A stretch of 64,000 nt of DNA, taken from Tetracentron sinense (lineage: Eukaryota > Streptophyta > Magnoliopsida > Trochodendrales > Trochodendraceae). Both the position numbers and the translations under genes were made by a program. The notes under the pieces are model-generated. The model did no database searches. It saw only the letters and a list, made by a program, of their open reading frames with translations, and had not been told where the DNA came from. The stretch lies in the NCBI GenBank assembly GCA_015143295.1, contig CM026568.1, positions 19,040,607 to 19,104,606 on the forward strand, written 5' to 3'. Position 1 is the first letter of the stretch. Every line of letters begins with the position of its first letter. Below are positions 13,660-22,719 of this stretch, one piece after another.

Positions 13660-16600
13660 TACCTATACGTCCTTGTGTTGTGTGCATGTGTAACCAAGGA
13701 TAAAAAAATCGACAATATCGGTGATATATCACCGATATATGTCAGTATCGCTACCTACCGACACATCTATACACTGGAAAGAAATTTTTACATGATATCG
13801 GAGATATATCACCAATATCAAGCGAAATCCGTGAATCCTAATTTTTTCCCAATTTTTTGCATTTAAAAAAAAAAAAATTCATGGGAGTTTGTCAGTCCCT
13901 ACAGGCTATAGAAAACATGTGATTCTCATCCTTACAAAACTCCAATGGTTAAGAGTTTGGCTTTTGCAATCGTTTAAAGCAAAAAAAAAAAATTGAGACT
14001 TGAGAGGAGTAGAGAAGAAAGAAGGAAGAAGAGACAAGACCTCATACTTGTTGCCGTCGGCGTGGGGGGTTAGTTCTTCGATAGCAAAGTCAGACGCATC
14101 ATGCAAGGTCCCCTCTTCCTTTCTCGAGCTCTGCCTCTGGCCCTTCTCCCTTTTTTTTTAGGTTTGTTCGAATGAGAATGAGGGGTGGGGCTCGTGTTTT
14201 AAATTTTTAACCCTAACAAGGGTATTGCAGGGTCACTCTCTTGATCTCATTAAATATAACAAGGGTAATGCTAGGATCACTCTCTTGATCTCATTAAAAA
14301 TATTTCCTTAATGTTTTAACCCTAACAAGAGTAATGCTACGAGCCTAGTGTCACTCATAATCTCATTAAGCATAGTTCCTTAAGTGTTTTAATCTTGACG
14401 TCTATAATTTTATTCAAAAATACAGTGTCCCCTTTTAACTACCTTTAAGTCTATAATTAGGTTTAAAATTTACTAACCTTTAGGAATAACTGAATAAAGC
14501 ATCTAACCTTGGTTTTCAAATTTTTAAAAATATTTTTTGGTCCAAAAAATTTCTAAAAATGTGTCATGTAAAAAGGTATATTATATGACCAAAATAATAT
14601 GTTAAAAAATAATATTGATTTATATTATGTTAAAAACTAATATTTATTTATATTATACACGCAATTAAAAAAAGTATTAAAATTTTAATATAAGGCCTTT
14701 ATTTTATTTTAAGGATTATACTTGAATTCATGGATATTATATTTTGTTATGAATTTTAATAATGTTATGTTATTGTTATTAATAGCTAATAATTTTTCAA
14801 AATATACATAATAACATCAACCAAATAATATACCTTATCTCACTAAAAATGATATATAAAATTACTAAATATTACTTAAATATATTATTTAAAAACATTA
14901 AAAGTAAAACAAATATAAACAGTTCTCTTTACATCCCTCTCACTCCCATGGTCATGACTCATGCAAATAAAAAAAATCTTCTATAATTTGTAAAAGAACT
15001 AAAATTAATCAATCATACATTATCGTCACTCATCAGCGCACATCTTTACTCTCTTTTCATTGCATCTCTTATGTACATTATTATTTTTTCAAATATTTTT
15101 ATTCTCAAATATGTAGTATCATCTATTTCAACATTTCCTGAAATTTCACTGCAAAATTTAATGTTTTGTCCCATTTTTTTGCCATTTTTCCAAAAATCAC
15201 TGATAAACGATATATCTTGCGATATATCTCCGATAGATCTTTTTTCCGCGGCTCGACATGTCGAGAGATATCAACATTCAGAACCTTGTGTGTAACTACA
15301 AGCATCATAAATACATAATTACATATACATATTAGTGTGTGTATACATCTGCATGTGATGGGCTGGATTCGAGGAAGCATAACTCCTCAGTTCTCACATG
15401 GATTTCCATTTGCAGCAGTCTCAAAGATTTCTTTGAGATCTATAACAGCTGGTTTTATTAGCTATTCAAAATTTTGTCTTTTCGGGCCTAAAATACCAAC
15501 TCGAAAATCGGTGATTAGAGAGTGATAGGATTAGGGGAAGATTATTTAAGTATTGGATTTGAGTTGTTCTTGACAATTATGTTTTATTTCTTAGTGTCTA
15601 AGTTAGATACAAGGGATTTATTTTCTAATAAATATTTTTCATATAAGCAATGTAAACATGATATTTATTTTATATATAAAGTTTAACATTTGGGTTTAAT
15701 CCGAGGTGTTTATATTGAAACCCTTGTGGATTTCATTATTTTATTTCCTAGGTTTTTTCTCTCTGAAAACCATGGAGAATCTTGTGGATTTTCGTTCTTT
15801 TATCTTCCAGATCTCTAACTGTCTTCTATTGTGGTAGAGAATCAGGTTTATGCTTTCTTTTTGGTAACCCCCAGCCAGAAAGACTGTCTTCCGATTTCCA
15901 CTGTGAAACAATCGGGAGGCGGTAAGAATTAGATCCAATAGGAGTGCTCTGATTTTGGTTCCCAACACAATTCTGTCTGTGTCAAAGTGTGACTAAACCT
16001 ATGTTTCTTTGACAAGCCATCTCCCATTCACCATCTACCTACAAGCTACAACTTCCCACTAAGATCCATCAAGATTTCTCTATAGCCATGCATAGAAGCC
16101 CTGCATTTCCTACTCACTTCACAACTTGGGAGGGGGGGGAAAGTTAACAACTAGAAATAAATGTTTGCTGAGAAGTTCAGAACATCATATTGAAATGATT
16201 GCAATGTTAGTCATCCATAGTCTAATTCATCACTTCAAAAACTGTAGATGAACACTACCTAAATTAGCATTCAGTTAACACAAAACCATAGAAACATTAT
16301 TTACCTCTGTAGTTAAAATTTATCCCCTTAGAATCTCCAGACGAGCACTAACTAATTATCATTCAGTAATAACAAAACCATGTATACGTGACTGTTACAA
16401 ATACATCATCAAAAACACAATTCTACCTAATCAGAAAAAAAAAATCTAAATCTGAACAGCATCAAGACGATTCTGAATCTAACTACACGATGTTGATAGG
16501 TCTCTATACGGCCATAATTAAGCTATTTCAGCTTTCATCTGGACAAATGAAAACCTAACAAGGTTGTCTCTACTTAACTTGCAAAGGAAGTTACAAACCT

Positions 16601-17065
16601 GAAGACTCAAATCATCACTGTCGAACATCGATTTCTCCAGATAACACATAGAAAACTCCAACGACTGTTCGACGACCGCAACAATTATCGGTTCCGCACG
16701 CTCAACTGTTCGTAAAATAGAACGAAAACCAGAACAATACAACGATATTAATAATTCAATCAGCTCAAGATAAATATAAGTAATAATAAAACTTTTTGAT
16801 CATCACGGGAAAGAAATCCGGTACGTGGAAGAGAGCAAGTTGCAGAAACAATCGACTTTGCAATCGAGACTACAGCTTGAATCTGCGACTGTTTCCAGTT
16901 CTCGAGCCCTAATTTTCCATCTCCAATCTCTTCAATTCCTTGTTTGAGGATCGAATAGAACGTCTCCAAGCCAACTTTAACTGAATCAGAGCGAAGTCTC
17001 TGGGAGAGATCTTTCGTGGCCTTCTCTTCCTGGAGAATCTCCAGGAGCTTGGCGATTTCAGCCAT
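1..17065 (-). CDS. BIG: BIG (auxin transport protein BIG / UBR4-like), 5' part, four exons, 3' end outside window
   Basis: BIG is a roughly 5,100-residue plant protein orthologous to animal UBR4/p600 and Drosophila Calossin. It is needed for polar auxin transport, light, hormone and CO2 responses, and contains a UBR zinc finger and a ZZ domain further downstream. Here exons 16807-17065, 16599-16705, 4326-4488 and 4240-1 join in frame (phases 1, 0, 1) with GT-AG sites and give about 1,589 residues. Recognisable family blocks are LSQRLRSDSVK near the N-terminus, EEKPVDRVL at the start of exon 4, an acidic stretch (DDDEDDGTSDGE) and then KVCTFTSSGSNFMEQHWYFC, where the UBR box begins; the known protein has its UBR box at about the same residue number. 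The start ATG at 17065 has a good plant context (GCCATGGCT). No stop or frameshift was seen, so I regard it as functional. Identity is from memory of the family, not a search. Confidence 0.93.
4326..4488 (-). CDS. BIG: BIG exon 3
   Basis: Acceptor TTACAG ends at 4489; the exon reads NNVVQLLEIALIDGMDKEYD and onward to CNLQ, then a phase-1 donor G|GTATCC at 4326/4325. It encodes 54 residues plus one base. The 85-base intron to exon 4 (4241-4325) is near the lower size limit for plants and T-rich, as expected. The sequence agrees with the BIG family block that ends just before the conserved EEKPVDR motif. Confidence 0.9.
5289..5729. mobile_element. Non-autonomous hAT-like element, 441 bp, with 8-bp target duplication
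   Basis: The termini are CAAGGGCGGAGCCA and, reversed, CAGGGACAGAGCCA. The flanks GTTCTATG (5281-5288) and GTTCGATG (5730-5737) form an 8-bp duplication with one mismatch, the hAT hallmark. Inside are about three degenerate tandem copies of a roughly 90 bp unit containing GGGGGCA and a 16-C run near the right end. There is no transposase. Confidence 0.75.
6056..6431. mobile_element. Mutator-like MITE, 376 bp, with exact 10-bp flanking repeat
   Basis: The element starts CAAGGTTTGAAATCC and ends GGGATTTCAAACCG, an imperfect terminal inverted repeat. TGCTCTGTAG occurs at both 6046-6055 and 6432-6441, consistent with a 9-10 bp duplication. The interior is AT-rich and non-coding. The same GGTTTGAAAT terminus recurs at 44175. 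Confidence 0.65.
6502..6671. mobile_element. hAT-like MITE, 170 bp, with perfect 8-bp target duplication
   Basis: The inverted termini CAGTGTAGT and ACTACACTG are flanked by identical CTTTTTAC at 6494-6501 and 6672-6679. The inner part contains several GCCTAGG-like words. No coding capacity. Confidence 0.75.
7103..8360 (+). pseudogene. LINE ORF1 gag-like protein remnant (DUF4283)
   Basis: A fragment reading RWLAVKGILFHLW, then ICGGLIEVHPSTV and LSFAKIKV matches the plant LINE gag-like (DUF4283) pattern, a presumed RNA-binding domain. The reading continues with frame changes around 7430 and 7780 into a Ser-rich low-complexity region typical of the ORF1 C-terminal half, up to the Mutator-like insertion at 8361. 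Short conserved ORF1 text resumes after it, near 9285. Confidence 0.7.
8361..9132. mobile_element. Mutator-like non-autonomous element, 772 bp, inserted in the LINE
   Basis: The terminal inverted repeats are CAAGGTTTAAAAACT and, reversed, CATGGTTTAAAAACT. The flanks GGGTCAGT (8353-8360) and GGGTTAGT (9133-9140) look like an 8-9 bp duplication with one mismatch. Both ends contain clusters of CGGTTTCGG-like words that can fold back on each other. The interior is AT-rich and non-coding. Confidence 0.65.
9388..10560 (+). pseudogene. LINE ORF2 endonuclease remnant
   Basis: In several frames one reads PTILCIQETKLE (catalytic E of the APE-type endonuclease), GASGGILLIW, GARFTWS and SDHVPIVLE (catalytic D and H), the usual order of an L1 endonuclease. 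Stops and frame changes near 9756, 9770 and 10278 break it. The linker toward the reverse transcriptase follows (FGNVQVR). Confidence 0.8.
10700..11833 (+). pseudogene. LINE reverse transcriptase remnant, interrupted by a TRIM
   Basis: The fragment GDKAPESDGFTIEFYRSCW precedes the TRIM insertion. After it come NSTFVVLF, FRPISLVGNVYKILSKV, KVDLEKAYDHVNWEF (first catalytic Asp) and GPRQGDPLSPLF, all in family order. After about 11833 the frame is lost, and the second catalytic motif (FADD) is absent, so a deletion removed the palm-thumb part. Confidence 0.8.
10882..11307 (+). mobile_element. TRIM retrotransposon, 426 bp, two 183 bp LTRs
   Basis: LTR 1 (10882-11064) and LTR 2 (11125-11307) are both 183 bp, begin TGTTGGAATTATGG and end AAGTAACA, differing at about a dozen sites. 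The 60 bp between them holds a primer-binding site TGGTATCAGAGC (11067-11078, initiator-tRNA-Met type) and a purine tract GGGGAGGGA just before LTR 2. Flanking TACAA and TACCC fit a decayed 5-bp duplication, and removing the element restores the LINE reading frame across the site. It has no coding capacity and would need enzymes in trans. Confidence 0.85.
12000..12480 (+). pseudogene. LINE RVT zinc-binding region remnant
   Basis: Reads DCIIWSGSSNGRFSMQS, then PSKVFFFLWNAFLNKILTCD, LKNRGW, CFLCL and HLLMHCP in family order for the zinc-binding region near the C-terminus of plant LINE ORF2. It begins soon after the RT remnant stops, consistent with an internal deletion of a few hundred codons. 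Confidence 0.75.
13619..13656. repeat. (AT)n microsatellite
   Basis: About 19 AT dinucleotides inside BIG intron 3; no other content. Confidence 0.95.
13695..15288. mobile_element. Mutator-like/MITE element, 1.6 kb, with exact 8-bp duplication
   Basis: It begins CAAGG and ends CCTTG, with TGTGTAAC on both sides (13687-13694 and 15289-15296). Sub-terminal GATATATCACCGATAT-like and CGATATATC-like words form long imperfect palindromes at both ends. The interior is very AT-rich with poly-A runs and the repeated words CTAACAAG and TCTTGATCTCATTAA near 14210-14370. No transposase seen. Confidence 0.6.
15289..16598. other. Remaining 5' part of BIG intron 3, no further element recognised
   Basis: AT-rich sequence with no coding potential on either strand. 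It ends at the exon 2 donor. I see no clear repeat, RNA gene or element border. Confidence 0.6.
16599..16705 (-). CDS. BIG: BIG exon 2
   Basis: Acceptor GAACAG ends at 16706. The frame reads ERAEPIIVAVVEQSLEFSM and then CYLEKSMFDSDDLSLQ, ending at CAG|GTTTGT. It is 107 bases long, entering in phase 1 and leaving in phase 0. This block corresponds to the family segment that follows the N-terminal QAVVSIAKSI motif. Confidence 0.87.
16807..17065 (-). CDS. BIG: BIG exon 1 with start codon
   Basis: ATG at 17065 in GCCATGGCT context; it encodes 86 residues from MAEIAKLLEILQEEKATKD through LSQRLRSDSVK to SLPRTGFLS. The donor TCCC|GTGATG is the phase-1 choice that joins exon 2 after a 101 bp intron; an upstream alternative CCAC|GTACCG is also phase 1 and would shorten the exon by 21 bases, so the 3' edge is less certain than the start. 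Confidence 0.87.
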
Positions 17066-17340
17066 GGCTTCTGAGGAGGCAAAACAAATGTAGTTATGTT
17101 TCGATCAGTGCATTCGGATTTCAGGATCGAAGTCCAAAACCCTGAAAACTTTCTCTGTGGAACTAGTATACAGAAGGTTTAAGCTTTTTTAGAGGGAGGA
17201 ATTTGAGTAAAAAATGCGATCACCAAAAAAACAAGGTTAAGAAAAGTTGCTTTAATCCGTGCTTCATTTATCAGATTTCCTCATTTATGCGGTTGCCTTC
17301 TTTTGTTATTATGAGGCAGTCCTACTATATTACGATATAA
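17066..17340 (-). promoter_or_regulatory. BIG 5' untranslated region and proximal promoter (position only)
   Basis: This is the DNA directly upstream of the BIG start codon. I find no convincing TATA box. The assignment rests on position alone. Confidence 0.4.
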
Positions 17341-17370
17341 CTGGTGTATGTGATTATTAATCTGAATCTT

Positions 17371-17767
17371 TGGACATCTCTTGCATTCCTAGCTGCCTCA
17401 CCAAATTTTACCCACAAAAGAGCCAAAACTCACATTTTCTTATTTTTGGCTATCCATTTAAAAAAAATAATTTCCGGCAGCCGTATCAACCAAAACTCAC
17501 ATTATTTTATTATTTATTATGGGACCATAATAAATGAATGGAAAGAGAAACCTTTATTTTATTATCTGTGTGAGACCATAATAAAGGAATGGAAAAAAAC
17601 TGCACACTCACCAAACCAAAATAGTTATTTTGAAGAATTTTGGAGAGGCTAGTGGAGATCTTTTAAAGCATTTTTTAGTATTTTGGCTCACCAAAATAAC
17701 ATTTTTTGTGAGACGGCTAGGAATGCTCTAACCCTATTTTGGTGAGCCGGCTAGGAATGCTCTAACC
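17371..17767. mobile_element. TIR element with GAGCATTCCTAGC ends
   Basis: The left end reads TTGCATTCCTAGCTGCCTCACC and the right end, reversed, GAGCATTCCTAGCCGTCTCAC. The right terminus is present twice (CTAGGAATGCTCTAACC near 17727 and 17750), as after a terminal tandem duplication. AT-rich, non-coding interior. Target duplication not clear. Confidence 0.5.
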
Positions 17768-18337
17768 TTTTTTTAAAAAGCTACTTTGTTTTGGTAAAGG
17801 AGCTACTTGGTGGACAAGAAAACAAAAGTAAAACATGAAAAAAAAAAAAAAGATTAATGAAATTAAAGGAAAAGTAATTTCTACACTTTTTTTTGGTTGC
17901 TAAGAAAGAAAAAAGGAAAACGAAAAAGATAGGTCCCGTGCTAGTGTGGCAGTCAGGCAGTCGTTTGGTTGGGCTAAAGGGTGTGTTCTATTTAACTCTA
18001 ACCCCCCCAAAAAAAAATAAATTCGTGCGGCAGTGGTTGCAAGCGACAATAGTAGCAATGGTGGAAACATGCAATGTTGGAGGTGGTGGTGTGGAGCCAT
18101 AGAAGTTGGTCCTAGCTCGGCTTGATTGAATTTTCAAAGGTTTTTAGGCTTGGCTTGGCTCAGCTTGACTCGATCGAGCCTAAAATTCCAATTGATCTCG
18201 GGCCAATCTGAGCTGCACAAATGGGCCGATCGGGCTTTGTGCAGCCCTAGGTAGCATTGGGCCATTGGCAATTAGCTGCGGGGTGTTTAGTTGCAATGGT
18301 GGTGGTTTAGGAGGTGGTAGCCGGTTGAGGTGGAGCT
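17768..18337. other. Intergenic DNA with a fragment of the GAGCC-rich element family
   Basis: No gene seen. The part around 18110-18250 carries the words GGCTTGGCTTGGCTCAGC and GTGCAGCCCTAGG, the right-end signature of the dispersed family described at 21432, so it is probably a truncated copy. Confidence 0.5.
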
Positions 18338-19007
18338 TAGGGGCAGAGCCAAGAGGGGCGGAGCCAAGAGGGAGCCTGAGGGGGCACGTGCCCTCCTAAG
18401 CTTTTGAGGAAAAAATATTTTTTTATGTATATATGTCTGGTGGATGGAGATTCAATCACAGCCAATTGCGATTGAACTTGGGGAGAGTTCAATCGCACCC
18501 ACAGGCCAACACGTGTCCCTTTAACCCTATTAATTATGGTTAAGATTCACTTATCCTTAGGGTTCGACAATATAACTTTAGTTTTTTAAAAAAATATTAA
18601 CCCTAAGGGTTAAAAATCCCTAACTAGAGTATAATATTTTTTTTCTAAAAATTAAGGTCATATTGTTGAACCCCAAGGGTTAGTAGTAAATTTTAACCAC
18701 AATTAATAGGGGTTACAAGGGACACGAGTTGGCCTCCGGGTGTGATTGAACTCTCCCCAAGTTCAATCACGATTAACAGTGATTCAATACCTATTATAAT
18801 ATATAATAAGGCATAACCATAGGTCAAATGGACAACTACTCCCGTAAGCAAGGAGAAGAAATACATGTAGGATATATATAAAATGTATAGATGAAATGGC
18901 TCACAAACTTAGTCGTCAAAAGAAAAAAATTGGGGCCTCCGCCCTCGAACCCCCGTCCCTTAAACCAAATGTGCCCCCCTTACCATGAATTCCTAGCTCC
19001 GCCCCTA
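18338..19007. mobile_element. Non-autonomous hAT-like element, 670 bp, 8-bp duplication
   Basis: The termini are TAGGGGCAGAGC and GCTCCGCCCCTA. The flanks GTGGAGCT (18330-18337) and GTGGAGGT (19008-19015) are an 8-bp duplication with one mismatch. The inside contains two related, oppositely oriented segments (around 18450-18540 and 18700-18790) with the words TTCAATCAC and GTTCAATCGC. Related by termini to the element at 5289. Confidence 0.7.
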
Positions 19008-19548
19008 GTGGAGGTGATAGTGTTGGCCGGTAAAGGAAGTAAAAGTAGTGATAGTAGTTGAAATTTGGCACAAGACAGATGAAGTTACAATTTGGTTTGA
19101 CAGGAAGTTACATATTTTCTCCCTCAAATTAAAGGATCTACTGTTTTGTTGGAAGTTAAAACTTATAAAGCTTGACACTTAGGTGTCATTTGGATAGACT
19201 TCCCAACAACTTCTAACTTTTGGGAAGTCAAAAGTTGACAATTTAAACTTTGGTTTGCCATTTTAGTTTGATTTCGTAAAAGTCGTAAGAAATCAATTTC
19301 TCAACTTCCCCCACAAAACCAGGAGAGTCCACTTCCCACGGGAAGTTATTTTTAAACTTCGGCGAGAAGTTGACGTGAAATCCTGACCCCGATAGTTTTT
19401 TTTGGGTTAAACCCCAACCTCTGTTTTTAGGGTTTTGTAACGGATAAAATTCGTAAATCAGCTCATCGTTGGAGGACGAGCTCGTTTTTGTCGTTTTGTT
19501 CACGAAAGTGACACGTGGGCACGAGTTGGGGTCACGTGCTTAAAAGAT

Positions 19549-19749
19549 AAGGGTCACACGTTGTCTGATGTACAACGATCCCGTTGTGCGCATTACGACG
19601 TCTTTGTTCTCACGAAGAACAACGTTTCCGTTGTGGCTTCGACAACGTGCTCGTTGTCTAAAGCACAACGTGAACGTTGTGCTCTTGACAACGTCGCTAT
19701 CGTTACGCGAACAACGAGTCCGTTGTCTCACCGACAACGATGTCGTGCT
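19549..19749 (+). repeat. 23-bp-period array of short palindromes
   Basis: The left half-word ACAACG starts at 19572, 19619, 19642, 19665, 19688, 19711 and 19734, and the right half-word CGTTGT at 19559, 19582, 19629, 19652, 19675 and 19721. Unit plan: ACAACG, 4 variable bases, CGTTGT, 7 variable bases, total 23. The unit at 19595 is degenerate and 24 bases long. Loop and spacer bases differ from unit to unit while the half-words are kept. It lies upstream of the TATA box of an LTR remnant. Confidence 0.9.
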
Positions 19750-20068
19750 GTGTTTTAAGGCATCTGCGCCGTAACCGAGCTTAAGTCAACAACGAGACCG
19801 GCTCGTAGGAGGAAGTGATCAGGAGGCGATCCATGATCCCGACAAGCGTGCCGAACGCGCCGTTTCGTGCCGAAAGCACTGTCTTGGCATTTAATGCTGG
19901 TCACTTCTGCGTACCGACCGATCCCGTCCGATTGGACTTTTTGGAGGCTCTCACGTGTGATGCAACCGGTGGCAAATATGACTAAGATATTTGGCAATGA
20001 GTGCTGAGACACGTGGTATGTACACCTATGGCCATCCATGGTCATCGATGGCCATACCAACCCTTGCC

Positions 20069-20077
20069 CTATAAAAA
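20069..20077 (+). promoter_or_regulatory. TATA box of the LTR remnant
   Basis: CTATAAAAA preceded by CCCTTGC; transcription would start about 30 bases downstream near the CACAGGACAC sequence. Role inferred from sequence only. Confidence 0.5.
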
Positions 20078-20530
20078 CCCCGTGATTTTTAGTGCACAGG
20101 ACACTTGTTCACTGACCCAGATCGGAGAATACGTGTGAGGAGCCTCCAGTGCCTTGTGTATTTTTCAGTGACTGTTCTAGCACTTTCTGCTTATCATCTT
20201 CTACCCTTACTGACTTTACCATCGGAGTACAGGTCAGGGTGCCACACCCTCCGCTCCAACCTTCTACCGGGAAACCAGAGCGTGGAAGAAGCTGTTGCTG
20301 ACGTGTGTCCGTCCGGTATTTTTCCCCCTCACAGGTTTCATTGTTGCTCTCTGCTCCACTATCTCTCCACTCGAATTCACTCTACTCCAAAGGAAGGTGA
20401 TCTCACCATAGCTCCAAAGGAAGCTCACGGGTAAGTTTTTGTGGGTTTCTTTGCTGAAATTGCAAGTAGTTGTTGGTGATCTTTGATTTTTCAAGGAGTT
20501 AAGAAGCTCTTGGTGTTCAAATCACACTAC

Positions 20531-21431
20531 TAGTGATTCATTTCGGTAGGTTTTTGCTCTCTTTGCAATCATATTAAATTTTATTTTGCAATTCTTTTTG
20601 GGTGTTTCTTTGGAAGTTTCTTATTGTGATTGCAGTTGAAGATATGGGTTGGTTTTGATTCTATCTTCTTTTTTGAAAAAATGGATTTTGATTTTGTTTT
20701 ATGTCTATTTATTTTTGTTGGATTCTTTTTTTTATCCTTTTCTTGTTTAAATTTTAAAAATATTTTTGAGATTTTTAATGAATTGTTGTTATAAAGATTC
20801 GGGAGAGAGGGATTGAATTTAGGGGTTGTAGTGTTATATGAAGTGCTGCAAATTGGAATCTACAATCTCAAATTATATTAGAAAGTAGCAGTGCTTGTGA
20901 TGAACAACAATAGCTTCCTCTTGTTTATAATGATGGTCATTAGCATATGTATACTTTTATGTATATCAGATAGTGGTGTAAATGAGCACACTCAAATGAG
21001 TCAGGCCTTGCCATATAAAGTTTTACTTATCTAGATTAATTGCCCTACTTTGATAGAATGCAATTGTTCAAATGGTTAGGATCATTTCATTCCAGTTAGT
21101 TCTTGGTCTAGGAAGGTGTGATATTGTGATTCATCGAATTTGGATCCCAGCCTCTTTAAATGTAGGCCATCAATACAACTGAGGTTTGAGTGATCAGTTC
21201 TATTCTTCATCTATTTCTATTATTTTCTAGACATCATACATTAATGTCATGGTAGTTAGTAGAAAATTCAAGTCACTTTGTCAATGTTTCTAATAAGATT
21301 AATTTTTACCATCATGAAATTTCAAGTCTTGTCATTTTTTATAAAATTTGAAATCTTTTTTTTTTTTTTTTTTTTGCTGCATCCGAAGTCTTAGGGGAAT
21401 TGCAACCTAGCTAGTAGATGATAAGCACAAT
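20531..21431. other. Intergenic DNA without recognised feature
   Basis: T-rich single-copy-looking sequence, including a run of about 19 T near 21357. No coding potential or element borders recognised. Confidence 0.5.
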
Positions 21432-22121
21432 TTAGGAGTGTATTCGAGCCAAGCTGAGCCAAGTTTGAGCTTGGCTTGAACATGCTCCAGCTCGGATTGA
21501 GCTTGATTCGAGCTTGAAAGTTTAGGCTTGAGCTTGGCTTGAACAAACTTGATCGAGCTCGAACTTTATTCAAGCTGAGCTCAAGGTTGGCTAAATCTTG
21601 ATTTACGGATTTATTATGTTTAATTTTAAATACTTTTAATGCAAATATTTATTAATAAATTATAATACAAGAAACTGATAAAAAAAAATACAATACATTT
21701 ATATACGAAATCAGATTTGAGGGTAGTCCTGTGATCCAAAGAGTAGAGAGTTAGATCAAATTTTTGTCATTAAATTCTTAACCTTTTTGTCATTATTATC
21801 TCATTAAATTTATTTATTAAAAATTAATATAATCTATAATAAAGGAAAGTTTAAAATATTATTTTGTACTAATATAAATAACATTATAAAAAATAATATA
21901 TATACATATTTATATTTCGAGTCGAGCCAAACCAAGCCTTAAACAGGTCAAACTTTAAGTCAAGCCGAATCGAATCAAACATGGTTTGGCTTGAGCTTGG
22001 CTTGTTTAAATATTCTAACTCAAATAAAAGCTTGGCTTAAATCACTCGAACCTAAAATACCAGCTTGAGCTTGGCTCAAATGAGTCAAGTCATTGAGCTA
22101 GCTTGGCTTGCGGTGCAGCCT
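21432..22121. mobile_element. GAGCC-rich dispersed element, copy A, 690 bp
   Basis: It starts TTAGGAGTGTATTCGAGCC and ends GCTTGGCTTGCGGTGCAGCCT; ends are imperfect inverted repeats. TAAGCACAAT (21422-21431) and TAAGCACCAT (22122-22131) form a 10-bp flank repeat with one mismatch. The ends are dense in GAGC/GCTC and GGCTTG words, with an AT-rich centre. Other copies are at 35653, 42943 and 53330, and a fragment near 18110. Confidence 0.65.
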
Positions 22122-22719
22122 TAAGCACCATACATCAAGTTTTCAAAAGAAAATGCATGTCTCAGCAAAAAGAGTCACCACCCACCACTGTATTGTCGCC
22201 ACCACCATTAATTTTGTATATTTTAAAAAATTTTAATTTTTAAAAATATTTTTGTCTGTTTAATTTTAAAAAATTGACTATATAGAATTGTAAAAATTAA
22301 GCAAATTAAAAAGTCAAAATTCAAAATAAATATTTTTAACAACAAAACAAGGTGCAAAATTACTTTTTATTTTTATTTTCTCTGCAACCAAACATAGCAT
22401 AAAAGAAAAATTAAATCCTCAATTTCAAAGGAAATTAGAGGATGATTTTCTTCTATTTTCTTTTCCATAGTTTTTTTAAAATCAAACTCTGGAAAATTAA
22501 ATTTTCTTCCACACTCATTTCATTTTTTACACCTGGATTCTATAGAGACTCAAATTTGCTTTTATGCCATTATTGAAATTAATTGGGGTAAATGGTCAAA
22601 TTAATTATGTACAGCATGTTTGATGTGAATTAATATGTATGGAGTGGTTAAAAAGTATAAAAGACTAAACAAATGAAGAACCTAGGGAAAAATACAAAAA
22701 ATAAGGAAAAATAGGGGGG

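Larger units (their letters stand above)
4489..16598 (-). other. BIG intron 3, 12.1 kb, filled with nested transposons
   Basis: The intron is bounded by the CAG|GTTTGT donor of exon 2 and the TTACAG acceptor of exon 3. It contains hAT-like elements (5289-5729, 6502-6671), Mutator-like elements (6056-6431, 8361-9132, 13695-15288) and a decayed L1-type LINE (about 7080-12480) carrying a TRIM. The LINE is antisense to the gene. Stretches between these, such as 4489-5288 and 12480-13694, are AT-rich with no coding signal except CT- and AT-microsatellites. The element ages appear mixed. Confidence 0.85.
19500..20530 (+). mobile_element. LTR remnant, probably Ty3/gypsy, with promoter
   Basis: A TATA box (CTATAAAAA, 20069-20077) is followed by a GC-richer leader with ACTGACTTTACCATCGGAG and CACACCCTCCG, a layout I associate with the R-U5 part of Tat-type LTRs. 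Upstream sits the palindrome array at 19549-19749. I could not define either LTR edge, and no internal region follows, so it is a solo or truncated LTR. GC content is visibly higher than its neighbours. Confidence 0.5.

Noticed and set aside
13514..13732. Ile/Tyr-rich open frame
   Set aside because: Translation of the (AT)n microsatellite.
19549..19749. CRISPR array
   Set aside because: The repeat is periodic, but the conserved part is only 12 of 23 bases, there are no true spacers and no cas genes, and the context is a plant LTR.
19561..19774. Overlapping open frames with Arg/Cys-rich translation
   Set aside because: Produced by the 23-bp palindrome array, which lacks stop codons in several frames by composition; not a gene.
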